The notes: generated from the letters alone by a model not told the origin. A stretch of 64,000 nucleotides of DNA from DASXKD01 sp963734725 (GCA_963734725.1 CAVTIX010000009.1:558001-622000); one strand, 5' to 3'; shown: positions 1 through 8,453, counted from the first letter of the stretch. Made by a program: numbers and translations.

Positions 1-31
1 ACGCGACCCGGGGTCGGTAGCCGCACGCCTG

Positions 32-1318
32 TCACCGGGCCCCCGCGAGGCCGCCCTCGCGGCTGGCGTGGTCGTCGCCGTCGGGGACCGACAGCCCGTC
101 AATCCGGTGGCCGAGGCGGTCCCGCTTGGCGGTGAGGTAGCGGAGGTTTTCCCGCGTCGGCTCGACCGGAAGCGGGACCATGCCGGTCACCTCGATGCCG
201 CAGGCGGCCAGCCCGGCCACCTTCGCCGGGTTGTTGGTGAGCAGCCGCACCGAGCGCACGCCGAGGTCGGCGAGTATCTGCGCGCCGATGGAGTAGTCCC
301 GCGCGTCGGCGGGCAGGCCGAGTTCCAGGTTGGCGTCCACCGTGTCCGCGCCGCCGTCCTGCAAGAGGTAGGCGCGCAGCTTGCTGAGCAGGCCGATGCC
401 CCGTCCCTCGTGACCGCGCAGGTAGCAGACGACGCCCCGGCCCTCCGCGGCGACGGCCGCCATCGCGGCGTCGAGCTGCGCGCCGCAGTCGCAGCGCCGG
501 GAGCCGAGCACGTCCCCGGTCAGGCATTCGGAATGCACCCGGGCCAGCACATCCTTTCCCTCTCCCAGGTCCCCGAGCGCCAGCGCGATGTGCTCGGTGC
601 CGTCGACCGAGTCCTGGTAGCCCAGCGCCCGCCACTCGCCGTACGCGTTGGGCAGCCGGGTCTCCACGACCCGGCGGACCATCTGCTCGGAGTGCCGCCG
701 GAACTCGATGAGCTGCGCGATGGTGATCATCGCCAGGCCGTGCCGGTCGGCGAAGGCGCGCAGCTCGGGAAGCCTGGCCATGGTGCCGTCGTCGTTGAAG
801 ATCTCGGCCACCACGCCGGCCGGGGTGAGCCCGGCCAGCCGGGCCAGGTCCACCGCGGCCTCGGTGTGCCCGGCGCGGCGGAGCACCCCGCCTTCGGCGT
901 ACCGCAGCGGGAAGATATGCCCGGGCCGGACGATCTCATAGGGCTCGGTCGCGGAGTCGACGAGGACCCGCACGGTCCGCGCCCGGTCCGCGGCGGAGAT
1001 GCCGGTCGTGATGCCGTCGCGGGCGTCCACGCTGATCGTGAACGCGGTGCCCATGTGCTCCTGGTTGTCGCTGGTCATCGGCGGCAGCTGCAGCCGGTCC
1101 AGGTCCTCGCCGAGCATGGGGGCGCAGATCAGGCCGCGGGCGTACCTAATGGTGAACGCCATCAGCTCCGGGGTGGCTTTGCTGGCCGCGAACACGATGT
1201 CGCCCTCGTTCTCCCGGTTCGCGTCGTCCACCACCACGACCGCGCGGCCCGCCGCGATCTCGGCGACGGCCCGGTCCACACCGTCGAGGGGGACGCTTGG
1301 CGCCTGTGCCGCGGTCAT
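32..1318 (-). CDS. ribBA: Bifunctional DHBP synthase / GTP cyclohydrolase II
   Basis: This 428-residue protein makes both precursors of riboflavin in the cytoplasm. The N-terminal RibB domain (about 1-205) converts ribulose 5-phosphate to dihydroxybutanone phosphate, and the RibA domain (about 206-405) opens GTP. The RibB metal/substrate motif DDANRENEGD is at 31-40. The RibA zinc cysteines lie at about 265, 276 and 278 (in SECLTG and GSRRCDCG), followed by RGHEGRGIGL at 301-310. The ATG overlaps the ribE stop as ATGA, so translation is probably coupled. The gene lies downstream of the FMN riboswitch and should be repressed with ribE. The next rib gene, if present, is outside the window. Confidence 0.97.
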   Translation of the reverse strand: MTAAQAPSVPLDGVDRAVAEIAAGRAVVVVDDANRENEGDIVFAASKATPELMAFTIRYARGLICAPMLGEDLDRLQLPPMTSDNQEHMGTAFTISVDARDGITTGISAADRARTVRVLVDSATEPYEIVRPGHIFPLRYAEGGVLRRAGHTEAAVDLARLAGLTPAGVVAEIFNDDGTMARLPELRAFADRHGLAMITIAQLIEFRRHSEQMVRRVVETRLPNAYGEWRALGYQDSVDGTEHIALALGDLGEGKDVLARVHSECLTGDVLGSRRCDCGAQLDAAMAAVAAEGRGVVCYLRGHEGRGIGLLSKLRAYLLQDGGADTVDANLELGLPADARDYSIGAQILADLGVRSVRLLTNNPAKVAGLAACGIEVTGMVPLPVEPTRENLRYLTAKRDRLGHRIDGLSVPDGDDHASREGGLAGAR

Positions 1319-1938
1319 GACCGCACCGCCGCGGGCTCGCTGCGCAGCATCCGCTCTACGTACTTGCCGATCACGTCGGTCTCCAGGTTGACGCCGCTGC
1401 CCGGCTGCACCCGGCCGAGGGTGGTCGCCGCCAGCGTGGCCGGAATGAGGCTGACCTCGAACCAGGGCCGCTCCCCCGGGCCGCCGCCGAGGGCGGACAC
1501 GGTGAGGCTGACGCCGTCCACCGCGATCGAGCCCTTCTCCACCAGATAGCGGGCCAGGCCGGGCGGGACGCTGATCCTGACCACGTCCCAGCGTTCGCCG
1601 GTGACCCGGGACACGACCGTGCCGACGCCGTCCACGTGGCCCTGGACCATGTGGCCGCCGAGGCGGTCGCCGACCCGCAGCGACCGCTCAAGGTTGACCG
1701 GGGCGCCCGGGGCCAGGCCACCGAGCCCGGTACGGTTCAGCGTCTCGGCCATGACGTCGGCGGTGAAGTCCGCGCCGGACAGGCCGGTGACGGTCAGGCA
1801 GGTCCCGTTGACCGCGATCGAGTCGCCCGGCCGCGCGTCGGCGGTGACCTGTTGCCCCCGTACGGTGATCCGGGCCGCGCTGTCGGCACGATCGATCGAT
1901 ACGATCTCGCCGAGTTCTTCCACGATTCCGGTGAACAT
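1315..1938 (-). CDS. ribE: Riboflavin synthase alpha chain
   Basis: This enzyme dismutates two 6,7-dimethyl-8-ribityllumazine molecules to riboflavin. The 207-residue protein begins with the family signature MFTGIVEELG and has the two tandem lumazine-binding halves; GHMVQGHVDGVG marks the second. I start it at the ATG at 1938. The longer in-frame extension would run into the riboswitch, and GGAGGAGG lies about 11 nt upstream of this ATG. It is the first gene after the FMN riboswitch and overlaps ribBA by 4 nt. In many actinobacteria ribD lies close by, but here the upstream neighbours are an ECF sigma/DGPF pair and rpe. The gene is also called ribC in some genomes. Confidence 0.95.
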   Translation of the reverse strand: MFTGIVEELGEIVSIDRADSAARITVRGQQVTADARPGDSIAVNGTCLTVTGLSGADFTADVMAETLNRTGLGGLAPGAPVNLERSLRVGDRLGGHMVQGHVDGVGTVVSRVTGERWDVVRISVPPGLARYLVEKGSIAVDGVSLTVSALGGGPGERPWFEVSLIPATLAATTLGRVQPGSGVNLETDVIGKYVERMLRSEPAAVRS

Positions 1939-2036
1939 CCGCGGCTGCGCCTCCTCCGGGCCGTCCTTACGCCGGCTCCGGGGTACGCGCGAACGCGCGA
2001 GCGGCCTGGCGCTGGCCCGCAACGCCACAGCGCGAC

Positions 2037-2168
2037 GCGTGCTGCCTCCCATCCGGGCTTTCACCGTCGGTCCCGGGATTCCACCGGGTCAACCGGCCGG
2101 GCACCTGGCCTGGCCGGGTCGCGGACTGTCACCGCCGGCTCGGAGTTTCACCGACCCCGGAGCACGCT
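2037..2168 (-). promoter_or_regulatory. FMN riboswitch (RFN element)
   Basis: Read on the minus strand this stretch has the ordered conserved blocks of the RFN aptamer: GGGGTCGGTGAAACTCC, then CCGGCGGTGACAGTCCGCGA, then GGTGGAATCCCGGGACCGA, then CGGTGAAAGCCCGGATGGGA. The 5' and 3' ends (GTGCTCC and the GCAGCAC region) can close the basal helix. It lies about 100 nt upstream of the ribE start and should repress ribE-ribBA when FMN is abundant. A small GTTAC-CGAA-GTAAC hairpin (2169-2182) sits just before it. I saw no clear intrinsic terminator before ribE, so control may act on translation. Confidence 0.93.
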
Positions 2169-2345
2169 GTTACTTCGGTAACTAGTGTGCCACGGCGGCT
2201 ATTCCACGTTGCTCACGGCCGGCCCGGCCGCTGGTCTCCGGTGCGGGCCCGCCGCCTTTCTGGCTAGCCGGGCCGCCGGGCCCGGGCTCGCGGCCCGGTT
2301 CGAGGACAGGCCGCTATCCCCGGCCCTGCTCAGCTACCGCACCGC

Positions 2346-3692
2346 TCAGCTGGGTGTCCCGGTCACCTCGGTGAGGCGGCGGGCGAGGAACTCGCGCTCG
2401 GCGGCGTTGTCGGTCAGGGCCAGGGCCGCGCGGTAGGCCTGCGCCGCCGCCTCCGGCTGGCCCAGGCGGCGCAGCAGGTCGGCCTTGGCCGCAGGCAGGT
2501 AGCGGTACCCGCTCAGCCGGCCATCCGCCTCCAGTTCCCCGATCTGGGCCAGTCCCGCGTCCGGGCCCCGGGCCATGGCCACCGCTACGGCGCGGTTAAG
2601 CGCCACCACGGGAGAACTCCAGGCCCGCAGCAGCGCGTCGTACAGCGCGACGATCTGCGGCCAGTCCGTCTCGGCGTAGCTGGGGGCCTCAGCGTGCAGC
2701 GCGGCGATCGCGGCTTGCAAGGCGAAGCGGCCCGGGCCGCCGCCCCGCAGCGCCCACGGGACCAGCGCGGCGCCCTCGGCGATCACGGCGCGGTCCCACA
2801 GGGACCGGTCCTGCTCCTCCAGCAGCAGCACCCGGCCCTGGGCGTCGGCGCGGGTGGCCCGGCGGGCGTCGGTCAGCAGGATCAGCGCGAGCAGCCCGGC
2901 GACCTCGCGCTCGTCCGGCATCAGGGTCCGCAGCATGCGCGCCAGCCCGATCGCCCGGTCGACCAGGTCGGCGCGGACCAGGTTCTCGCCGCCGGGTGCG
3001 GTGTGCCCGGTCGTGTAGAGCAGGTGCACCACGGTGAGCACCGCGTCCAGCCGGTCCGGCAGCTCGGCCGGGCCGGGCACACGGTAGGCGATCCGCGCCG
3101 CGGAGATCTTCTTCTTGGCCCGGGTGACCCGCGCGGCCATGGTCGGCTCGGAGACCAGGAACGCCTGCGCGATCTCGACCGTGGTCAGGCCGCACACCAG
3201 CCGCAGCGTCAGCGCGACCTGGGCCTCCCTGGCGAGCGCGGGGTGACAGCAGGTGAAGATCAGCCTGAGCCGGTCGTCGGGAATCACATCGTCCTCCGCC
3301 GCCGCGCCGGCCCCTGGCGGCGCGGAGGCGGCGACCGGCGGGTCCGGCTCGATCAGCAACGGCAGTTTCGCCCGCAGCACCGCATCCCGCCGCTTCGCGT
3401 CGATCGCGCGGCGGCGCGCTGCGGTGGTGAGCCAGGCGCCGGTATTGCGCGGGACGCCCTGACGGGTCCAGGCAGTGAGCGCGGCCGCGTAGGCGTCCTG
3501 GACGCACTCCTCGGCCAGGTCGAGATCACCGGCGACGCGCGCCGTCGCGGCGAGCACGAAGGCCCACTCACGGCGGTGCGCGTCGGCGATCGCGGCGGAT
3601 ACCGCGCCTTGCTCGACGCCGCCCCCAGCGTCGTGCTCGGCGTCGTTGCCACCCCCGCACCCCGGGACGCCGGGCGGGGGGGAACCGCTCAC
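2346..3692 (-). CDS. ECF42-type RNA polymerase sigma factor with C-terminal extension
   Basis: This 448-residue extracytoplasmic-function sigma factor has region 2 (EECVQDAYAAALTAW), region 4 (LTTVEIAQAFLVSEPTMAAR) and a long C-terminal TPR-like DUF6596 domain (RFALQAAIAALHA, VALNRAVAVAMARGPDAGL). That architecture defines the ECF42 group, which lacks an anti-sigma factor and is paired with DGPF proteins. The DGPF gene lies directly upstream. I chose the GTG at 3692, 1 nt after the DGPF stop, which implies coupling; a longer in-frame version would overlap DGPF by about 90 nt. The first ~25 residues are Gly/Pro-rich and uncertain. ECF42 targets are usually its own operon and DGPF genes. Confidence 0.88.
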   Translation of the reverse strand: MSGSPPPGVPGCGGGNDAEHDAGGGVEQGAVSAAIADAHRREWAFVLAATARVAGDLDLAEECVQDAYAAALTAWTRQGVPRNTGAWLTTAARRRAIDAKRRDAVLRAKLPLLIEPDPPVAASAPPGAGAAAEDDVIPDDRLRLIFTCCHPALAREAQVALTLRLVCGLTTVEIAQAFLVSEPTMAARVTRAKKKISAARIAYRVPGPAELPDRLDAVLTVVHLLYTTGHTAPGGENLVRADLVDRAIGLARMLRTLMPDEREVAGLLALILLTDARRATRADAQGRVLLLEEQDRSLWDRAVIAEGAALVPWALRGGGPGRFALQAAIAALHAEAPSYAETDWPQIVALYDALLRAWSSPVVALNRAVAVAMARGPDAGLAQIGELEADGRLSGYRYLPAAKADLLRRLGQPEAAAQAYRAALALTDNAAEREFLARRLTEVTGTPS

Positions 3693-3693
3693 C

Positions 3694-4035
3694 TCAGCCG
3701 AACACCATGATCGGCCGTACCTCGACGCCACCGAAGCGGGCCGGGCACAGCTTCGCGATGTCCAGGGCGTGGTCGAGGTCACGCGCCTCGATCAGGTAGT
3801 ACCCGCCCACGGCCTCTTTGGTCTCGATGAACGGGCCGTCGGTCACCACGTCCCCCCGGATAGTGGTGGCGGTGGACGTGGGCTGCAGGGCCCGGCCCTC
3901 GACGATCTTGCCGCCCTTCTCCGGAACCTGCTCGGCGAACCGGCCGTGCGCCTCCATCACCTGCTGGAGCACGTCGGGCGCGGCGGTGGCGTATGCGTTC
4001 TCGTCCTCACAGATGAGGATCAGGTATTCGGCCAT
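3694..4035 (-). CDS. YCII/DGPF-domain protein, partner of ECF42 sigma factor
   Basis: This small protein of about 113 residues carries the diagnostic block TDGPFIETKEAVGGYYLIEA, including DGPF, in the second half of a YCII-related ferredoxin-like fold. DGPF proteins are co-transcribed with ECF42 sigma factors; their biochemical role is unresolved. I start at the second ATG (4035, MAEYLILICE) because GGAAGG lies at a good distance from it, whereas the first ATG (4044) directly abuts that Shine-Dalgarno. It ends 1 nt before the sigma-factor GTG. A decayed fusion of the same two gene types is found at 46405-46980. Confidence 0.87.
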   Translation of the reverse strand: MAEYLILICEDENAYATAAPDVLQQVMEAHGRFAEQVPEKGGKIVEGRALQPTSTATTIRGDVVTDGPFIETKEAVGGYYLIEARDLDHALDIAKLCPARFGGVEVRPIMVFG

Positions 4036-4139
4036 GCTGATCATCCTTCCGTTTCATCAAGGGCTCCGTCACTACCCCGACGATCGGCCGGCGCCGGAAT
4101 CGACAACTCTCCCCCGTGCTCGCGGCCCCAGGTCAGCGG

Positions 4140-4823
4140 TCAGCGCCGCCAGGGGGCATGCGCGGTGGCCCGTTCCGCTTGCCGGCGCAGCGCCTGCACC
4201 GCCGCCGCCGGGTTGTCGGCGCCGTAAACCGCCGTTCCCGCCACGAACACGTCGGCGCCGGCTACCGCGCACCGCTCGATGGTTTCCTCGGCCACCCCGC
4301 CGTCCACCTGGAGCCATACCGACGCGCCGTGCCGCTGCACCAGCTCCCGCGCCCGGCGCAGTTTGGGCAGAACGACGTCCAGGAATGGCTGGCCGCCAAA
4401 GCCCGGCTCTATGGTCATCAGCAGGAGCATGTCGAATTCGGGCAGCAGGTCCTCGTAGGGCTCGACGGGGGTGGCGGGGTTGACCGCGAGCCCGGCGCGG
4501 GCGCCCGAGGCGCGGATCTGCCGCAGAGTGCGGACCGGGGCCTGGAGCGCCTCCGCGTGCACGGTGACGTTGCGGGCCCCCGCTTCGGCGTACTCGGCGG
4601 CCCACCGGTCCGGCTCGGAGATCATCAGGTGGCAGTCGAGCGGCAGCTCGGTGTGCTTGAGCAGCGACTCGACGACGGGCAGGCCGATGGTGAGGTTCGG
4701 CACGAAGTGGCTGTCCATGACGTCCACGTGCAGCCAGTCGGCCACCGCGGCGACCGCCGCCGCCTCGTCGGCGAGCCGCGCGAAGTCGGCAGACAAGATG
4801 CTGGGCGCCATCTGGACGGCCAT
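4140..4823 (-). CDS. rpe: Ribulose-phosphate 3-epimerase
   Basis: This TIM-barrel enzyme interconverts ribulose 5-phosphate and xylulose 5-phosphate in the pentose phosphate pathway. The 227-residue protein has the expected start APSILSADFARL, the metal-binding HVDVMDSHFVPNLTIG segment, CHLMI, MTIEPGFGGQ and the phosphate-binding VDGGV. The ATG at 4823 is chosen because a TAGACT hexamer ends 7 nt upstream, a leaderless arrangement; an ATG four codons later is the alternative. It sits near the rib genes as in other actinobacteria and supplies the same pentose-phosphate pool that RibBA draws on. Confidence 0.96.
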   Translation of the reverse strand: MAVQMAPSILSADFARLADEAAAVAAVADWLHVDVMDSHFVPNLTIGLPVVESLLKHTELPLDCHLMISEPDRWAAEYAEAGARNVTVHAEALQAPVRTLRQIRASGARAGLAVNPATPVEPYEDLLPEFDMLLLMTIEPGFGGQPFLDVVLPKLRRARELVQRHGASVWLQVDGGVAEETIERCAVAGADVFVAGTAVYGADNPAAAVQALRRQAERATAHAPWRR

Positions 4824-4830
4824 GGTGCCG

Positions 4831-4836
4831 AGTCTA
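4831..4836 (-). promoter_or_regulatory. Putative -10 element of a leaderless rpe transcript
   Basis: TAGACT on the minus strand ends 7 nt before the rpe ATG and there is no Shine-Dalgarno between them. This is the TAnnnT-N6/7-start pattern repeated at many genes in this window. No convincing -35 is seen. Confidence 0.5.
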
Positions 4837-4953
4837 GACGCCGCTGCGGCGCCGGCGCGGGTGGTGCCCGGGTGGTCCCGGCCTCCCCCGGTAACGTTCG
4901 CTGTGCCGCCCGCCGCGGCCAGAACTGTCACGGCCCACCGATAGCCTTCGGCC

Positions 4954-5001
4954 CGGTATCGGCGAATCACCGGAGAGCGGTATCGGCGAATCACCGGAGA
5001 G
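4954..5001. repeat. Perfect 24-nt tandem repeat, two copies
   Basis: The unit CGGTATCGGCGAATCACCGG plus AGAG occurs twice with no spacer (4954-4977 and 4978-5001). It precedes the DUF2786 gene and could be an operator or part of its promoter; no matching repeat was noticed elsewhere in the window. Confidence 0.9.
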
Positions 5002-5014
5002 AAGAGGAAAGTCA

Positions 5015-5239
5015 GTGGGAGACCCTCCGTCAACCTCGGCAGCGTCACGCCGCAGCCGCCGGGCCGAACGGCCGCATCGCTCCGCGCTGCGGCTTCCCGG
5101 CGGCGAGACTCCGGGGGTCCGGGGGACACCCCCGGACCCCCGGCGCCTCCCGCAGCGCCCTTTCGCGCGCCTCCGGCACGACCATGCGCGCAGCTGTCCT
5201 GCGCGCCTCCGGCACGACGTCCCGCGAGGGAGGCAATGA
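5015..5239 (+). CDS. Possible small Arg-rich leader ORF before the DUF2786 gene
   Basis: This is a 74-codon GTG-initiated ORF preceded by GAGGAAAG. Its TGA overlaps the DUF2786 ATG as ATGA, the usual sign of translational coupling. The predicted peptide is Arg/Pro-rich, has no recognisable domain, and contains the 5111-5142 hairpin and the 18-nt repeats, so it may not be a real protein. It is reported because of the start site and the coupled end, not because of homology. Confidence 0.22.
   Translation: MGDPPSTSAASRRSRRAERPHRSALRLPGGETPGVRGTPPDPRRLPQRPFARLRHDHARSCPARLRHDVPRGRQ
5111..5142. repeat. 15-bp hairpin with 3-nt loop
   Basis: CCGGGGGTCCGGGGG and its perfect complement flank ACA. It looks like a terminator stem, but no gene ends just upstream on either strand and no T-tract follows. 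It lies in the presumptive 5' region of the DUF2786 gene. Related CCCGGACCCC-type sequence recurs near 63420. Confidence 0.8.
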
Positions 5240-5973
5240 AAACCGAGACGCCGGATGCATTGCTCGGCCGGGTTCGCAAGCTGCTGATCAAGGCCGAGGC
5301 AGACGGGGTGACGCAGGCCGAGGCGCAGGCGCTGACCGCCAAGGCCGCGGAGCTGATGGCTAAGTACGGCATCGACCGCGCCCTGCTCGCCGCGCGGCGG
5401 CCGGAGACCGACCGCCCCGCCGACCGGGTGATTGACATCGAGAATCCGTGGGCCCGGGTGCAGGCGCACCTGTTGTGCGGGCTGGCGGCCGCGCTGCGCT
5501 GCCAGTGCGTGATCCTGCCACGCAGCGGCCCGGGGTCCCGGATCCACGTGTTCGGGTTCGCGTCGGACATCGAGCGCGCCGATGTCCTGTACACCTCCCT
5601 GCTGATCCAGATGTGGCAGGGCCTGGCGGCGACGCAGCCGCCGACCTGGGCGCAGAGCGCGCGCGCCTGGCGGCGGAGCTGGCTGCTCGGTTTCGCGAGC
5701 GCCGTGGTGGCGCGGGTCCGCGCCGCCGAGCAGGGGGCGGCGAAAGGCGCCGCGGATGCCGTGGCCCGCGATGGCCGCCCGGCCGCCCTGGTGCTCGCGG
5801 ACCGGACGGAGGTCATCGAGCGCACGCTGCGCGCGGCGTACCCGGCGACCCGCAGGTCGCGGGTGACCTACAGCGGCAGCGGCTACGGGAGCGGGTACGC
5901 GCAGGGCCAGCGGGCCGACATCGGCACGTCGCGGCTGGGCCGCACGGCCGGGCGCGCGCTGACCGGAAGCTGA
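5236..5973 (+). CDS. DUF2786 domain protein
   Basis: This 245-residue cytoplasmic protein begins with the DUF2786 pattern, an ALLGRVRKLLIKAE helix followed by AEAQALTAKAAELMAKYGID (residues about 8-50). The middle contains ARVQAHLLCGLAAAL and a positively charged segment; the tail is Gly/Ser/Tyr-rich. DUF2786 proteins occur in phages and actinobacteria and have no established function. GAGGGAGG sits 2 nt before the ATG. It stands alone on the plus strand between rpe and rsmB and converges on rsmB with a 13-nt gap. No transmembrane segment or signal peptide is visible. Confidence 0.8.
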   Translation: MKTETPDALLGRVRKLLIKAEADGVTQAEAQALTAKAAELMAKYGIDRALLAARRPETDRPADRVIDIENPWARVQAHLLCGLAAALRCQCVILPRSGPGSRIHVFGFASDIERADVLYTSLLIQMWQGLAATQPPTWAQSARAWRRSWLLGFASAVVARVRAAEQGAAKGAADAVARDGRPAALVLADRTEVIERTLRAAYPATRRSRVTYSGSGYGSGYAQGQRADIGTSRLGRTAGRALTGS

Positions 5974-5986
5974 CCCGGGCCCTAGG

Positions 5987-7441
5987 TCAGGGACGGCGGC
6001 GCAGCAGGGCGAGGAAGATGGCGTCCGTGCCGTGCAGGTGCGGCCAGAACTGGGCGTACCGGCCACCGGGGCCCGGACAGGCCAGGTCCGGCACCTCGCT
6101 CAGCAGGGCGGGGGCGTCCAGCAGCAGGACGTCGTCGCGGGCGGCGGTGACCTCGCCGACCACCGCGCGGGTCTCCGCGACGTGCGGTGAGCAGGTCACG
6201 TAGGCGATCACCCCGCCCGGCCTGGCCGCGTTGATCGCGCTGCGCAGCAGGGAGCGCTGCAGCGGGCCGAGCGCGGCCACGTCCGCCGGCGACTTGCGCC
6301 AGCGCGCGTCGGGGCGCCGGCGCAGCGCACCCAGACCGGAGCAGGGCACGTCGGCGAGCACCCGGTCGAACGAACCTGGCCGCCAGGCGGGCTCGGCGCC
6401 GTCGGCCACGATGGCCGCGGCGCTGGCCGCCGGAATCGCCGCCCGCGCCAGCCGGGCCCGGTGCTCCCTGACGTCCGAGGCGACCAGGCGCGCATCCCGG
6501 CCCGCCGCGAGCCCGGCGAGCAGCCGCGCCTTCCCGCCCGGCCCGGCGCATAGGTCGAGCCAGCGGCGGTCGCTGGCGTCCGCGGCGCCAGTGCCCGCGC
6601 GCCCGGCGTCCGCGCGGGCCAGGGCGAGCGCGGCGAGCTGGCTTGCCTCGTCTTGCACGGCCGCGCGGCCCTGCCGGACCTCGGGCAGCCCGGCCGGGTC
6701 GCCGCCGCTGGAGTAGGCGCCGAACGGGGACCACCGCGCGGGGCGGGCGCCGCGGGCGATCAGGTCCGCCGGGCTGGCCAGCCCGGGGACGGCGCACAGG
6801 GCGACCTGGGGGCGCGTTCCGTTCGCGGTGAGCGCCGCGTCGGTCCGCGGCAGCCCGGTGACCGGTTCCTCCCCCAGCGCCTCGCTGACCGCGGCCACGA
6901 TCCAGCCGGGGTGGCTGGTCTTGACCGCGAGATAGCCGACCGGGTTGGCCGCGCGGTCCGGCGCGACGGCGCCGATCCAGGATTCCAGGTCGCGGGCCGC
7001 TACCCGGCGCAACACGGCGTTGGCGAAACCCGCGGCCCCGGCCCCGGCCACCGCCCGGGCCAGCGTGACCGACGTGGCCACCGCCGCGTACGGGCCGATC
7101 CTGGTGGCCAGCAGCTGGTGCGTGCCGAGCCGGAGCACGTCGAGCAGGGGCGGGTCGATATCGGCGAGCGCCCGGGTGCTGCACGCGGCGAGCACGGCGT
7201 CGTAGGTGCCGCGGCCGCGGAGCGTCCCGTAGGCCAGCTCGGTGGCCAGCGCCGCGTCGCGGCCGCGCAGGCCGCGCTGGGCCAGCAGCGAGGGCAGCAG
7301 CAGGTTGGCGTAGGCGTCCCGGTCGGCGACCGCGCGGAGCACCTCCAGCGCCACCTCGCGGGCCGGGGTCGCGGCAACGCGCCGCCCGGCTTTGCGGCGG
7401 GCGGCCTGGGGGGCCGGTGCGGCGTTGCGGCGGGCGGGCAT
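5987..7441 (-). CDS. rsmB: 16S rRNA (cytosine-967-C5)-methyltransferase
   Basis: This enzyme transfers a methyl group from SAM to C967-type cytosine of 16S rRNA. The 484-residue protein has an N-terminal NusB-like RNA-binding domain (about 25-160) and a C-terminal Rossmann methyltransferase with LDLCAGPGGKA for SAM binding, DVPCSGLG, and TCSPH carrying the catalytic cysteine of the NOP2/Sun family. The ATG at 7441 is 1 nt past the fmt stop, so the genes are coupled; an upstream in-frame GTG would overlap fmt. The order def-fmt-rsmB is the common bacterial arrangement linking translation initiation and ribosome modification. The N-terminus is Ala/Arg-rich and uncertain. Confidence 0.94.
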   Translation of the reverse strand: MPARRNAAPAPQAARRKAGRRVAATPAREVALEVLRAVADRDAYANLLLPSLLAQRGLRGRDAALATELAYGTLRGRGTYDAVLAACSTRALADIDPPLLDVLRLGTHQLLATRIGPYAAVATSVTLARAVAGAGAAGFANAVLRRVAARDLESWIGAVAPDRAANPVGYLAVKTSHPGWIVAAVSEALGEEPVTGLPRTDAALTANGTRPQVALCAVPGLASPADLIARGARPARWSPFGAYSSGGDPAGLPEVRQGRAAVQDEASQLAALALARADAGRAGTGAADASDRRWLDLCAGPGGKARLLAGLAAGRDARLVASDVREHRARLARAAIPAASAAAIVADGAEPAWRPGSFDRVLADVPCSGLGALRRRPDARWRKSPADVAALGPLQRSLLRSAINAARPGGVIAYVTCSPHVAETRAVVGEVTAARDDVLLLDAPALLSEVPDLACPGPGGRYAQFWPHLHGTDAIFLALLRRRP

Positions 7442-7442
7442 G

Positions 7443-8396
7443 TCAGCGCAGGACCAGGCTCGCGGCCCCGGGATCTCCCGGGCCGGCCCGCAGGCCACGG
7501 GCCCACTCGGCCGCGGTCATCCGGCGCTTGCCGGCCTGCTGGACGTCGCCGAGTACCACCGGGTGGGTGGCGGTGCCGGCCAGCACGATGGACTTGGCGA
7601 CCCGCAGCTCGCCCGGGCGGAGCGGCGCGCCGGGCGACGGCGCGGCGCTGGCCTGGACCGGCCCGAGCTTCAGCCTGGCATCCCCCAGCATGGTCCAGGC
7701 GCCGGGCGCGGGGGTGCAGGCCCGGATCTGCCGGCCGACGGCGAGCGCGGGAGTGTCCCAGCGCACCCGCGCGTCCTCGGTGGTCAGCTTGGGCGCGTAG
7801 CTCACCCCGTCGGCGGGCTGCGGGATGGCCCGCAGGTCGCCCGACTCGATGCCGTCGAGGGTCTGCACCAGCAGGGCGGCGCCGGCCGTGGCGAGCCGGG
7901 CCAGCAGGTCACCCGTGGTGTCCTCGGGCCCGATGGGCTCGGTCATCACCCCGTACACCGGCCCGGCGTCCAGCTCCGCCACGAGCTGGAACGTGGTGGC
8001 CCCGGTCATGTCGTCGCCGTGCCAGATGGCGTGCGGCACCGGCGCCGCGCCGCGCCAGGCGGGCAGCAGCGAGAAGTGCAGGTTCACCCACCCGTGCGCG
8101 GGTATCTCCAGCGCCGCCTTCGGGATCAGCGCGCCGTACGCGGTGACCGGGCAGCAGCCGGGCGCGAGCGCGCGGAGCCGGTCCTGGAATCCGGGGTCGC
8201 GGGGCGAGACCGGCTTGAGCACCTCGATCCCGGCGCTCACCGCGTACTCGGCAACCGGGCTCGGCCCGACCGCCCGGCCTCGCCCGGCGGCGGCGTCCGG
8301 ACGGGTGAGCACGGCGACCACCTCGTGCTTGGACCGCAGCAACTCTTCCAGCGAGGGCACCGCTGTCCGCGGAGTTCCGGCGAAAACCAGGCGCAT
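7443..8396 (-). CDS. fmt: Methionyl-tRNA formyltransferase
   Basis: The 317-residue enzyme formylates initiator Met-tRNA using 10-formyl-THF. It starts with MRLVFAGTPRTAVPSLEELL, has the catalytic NLHFSLLPAWRGAAPV signature at about 105-120, and the C-terminal OB-fold domain that binds tRNA. Its product is the substrate whose formyl group is later removed by Def, encoded 122 nt upstream. It runs straight into rsmB with a 1-nt gap. The cofactor-binding region reads GCCPVTAYGALIP, a minor variation from the usual VAYG. Length is normal for the family. Confidence 0.96.
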   Translation of the reverse strand: MRLVFAGTPRTAVPSLEELLRSKHEVVAVLTRPDAAAGRGRAVGPSPVAEYAVSAGIEVLKPVSPRDPGFQDRLRALAPGCCPVTAYGALIPKAALEIPAHGWVNLHFSLLPAWRGAAPVPHAIWHGDDMTGATTFQLVAELDAGPVYGVMTEPIGPEDTTGDLLARLATAGAALLVQTLDGIESGDLRAIPQPADGVSYAPKLTTEDARVRWDTPALAVGRQIRACTPAPGAWTMLGDARLKLGPVQASAAPSPGAPLRPGELRVAKSIVLAGTATHPVVLGDVQQAGKRRMTAAEWARGLRAGPGDPGAASLVLR

Positions 8397-8453
8397 AGCT
8401 TAACGGGGGCCCGTGGGCCGCCGCCGGTGGCTAGCGCTGCGAGCCGTGGCGAA

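Larger units (their letters stand above)
4824..5235. other. 412-base intergenic stretch with repeats and a hairpin
   Basis: This gap between divergent rpe and the DUF2786 gene holds the rpe -10 element, a perfect two-copy 24-nt tandem repeat (4954-5001), a 15-bp hairpin (5111-5142), an 18-nt direct repeat in two copies (5165-5182 and 5201-5218), and a possible small ORF (5015-5239). No recognised RNA family is apparent. Confidence 0.6.

Noticed and set aside
68..1549. Long plus-strand ORF opposite ribBA/ribE (and similar long shadows at 11341-12543, 13043-13876, 14211-16025, 20000-21500)
   Set aside because: They lie antisense to genes with clear family motifs, have no domain features and arise from high GC suppressing stop codons.
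5111..5142. Intrinsic terminator
   Set aside because: Strong stem but no T-tract and no gene ending upstream; kept only as a hairpin.
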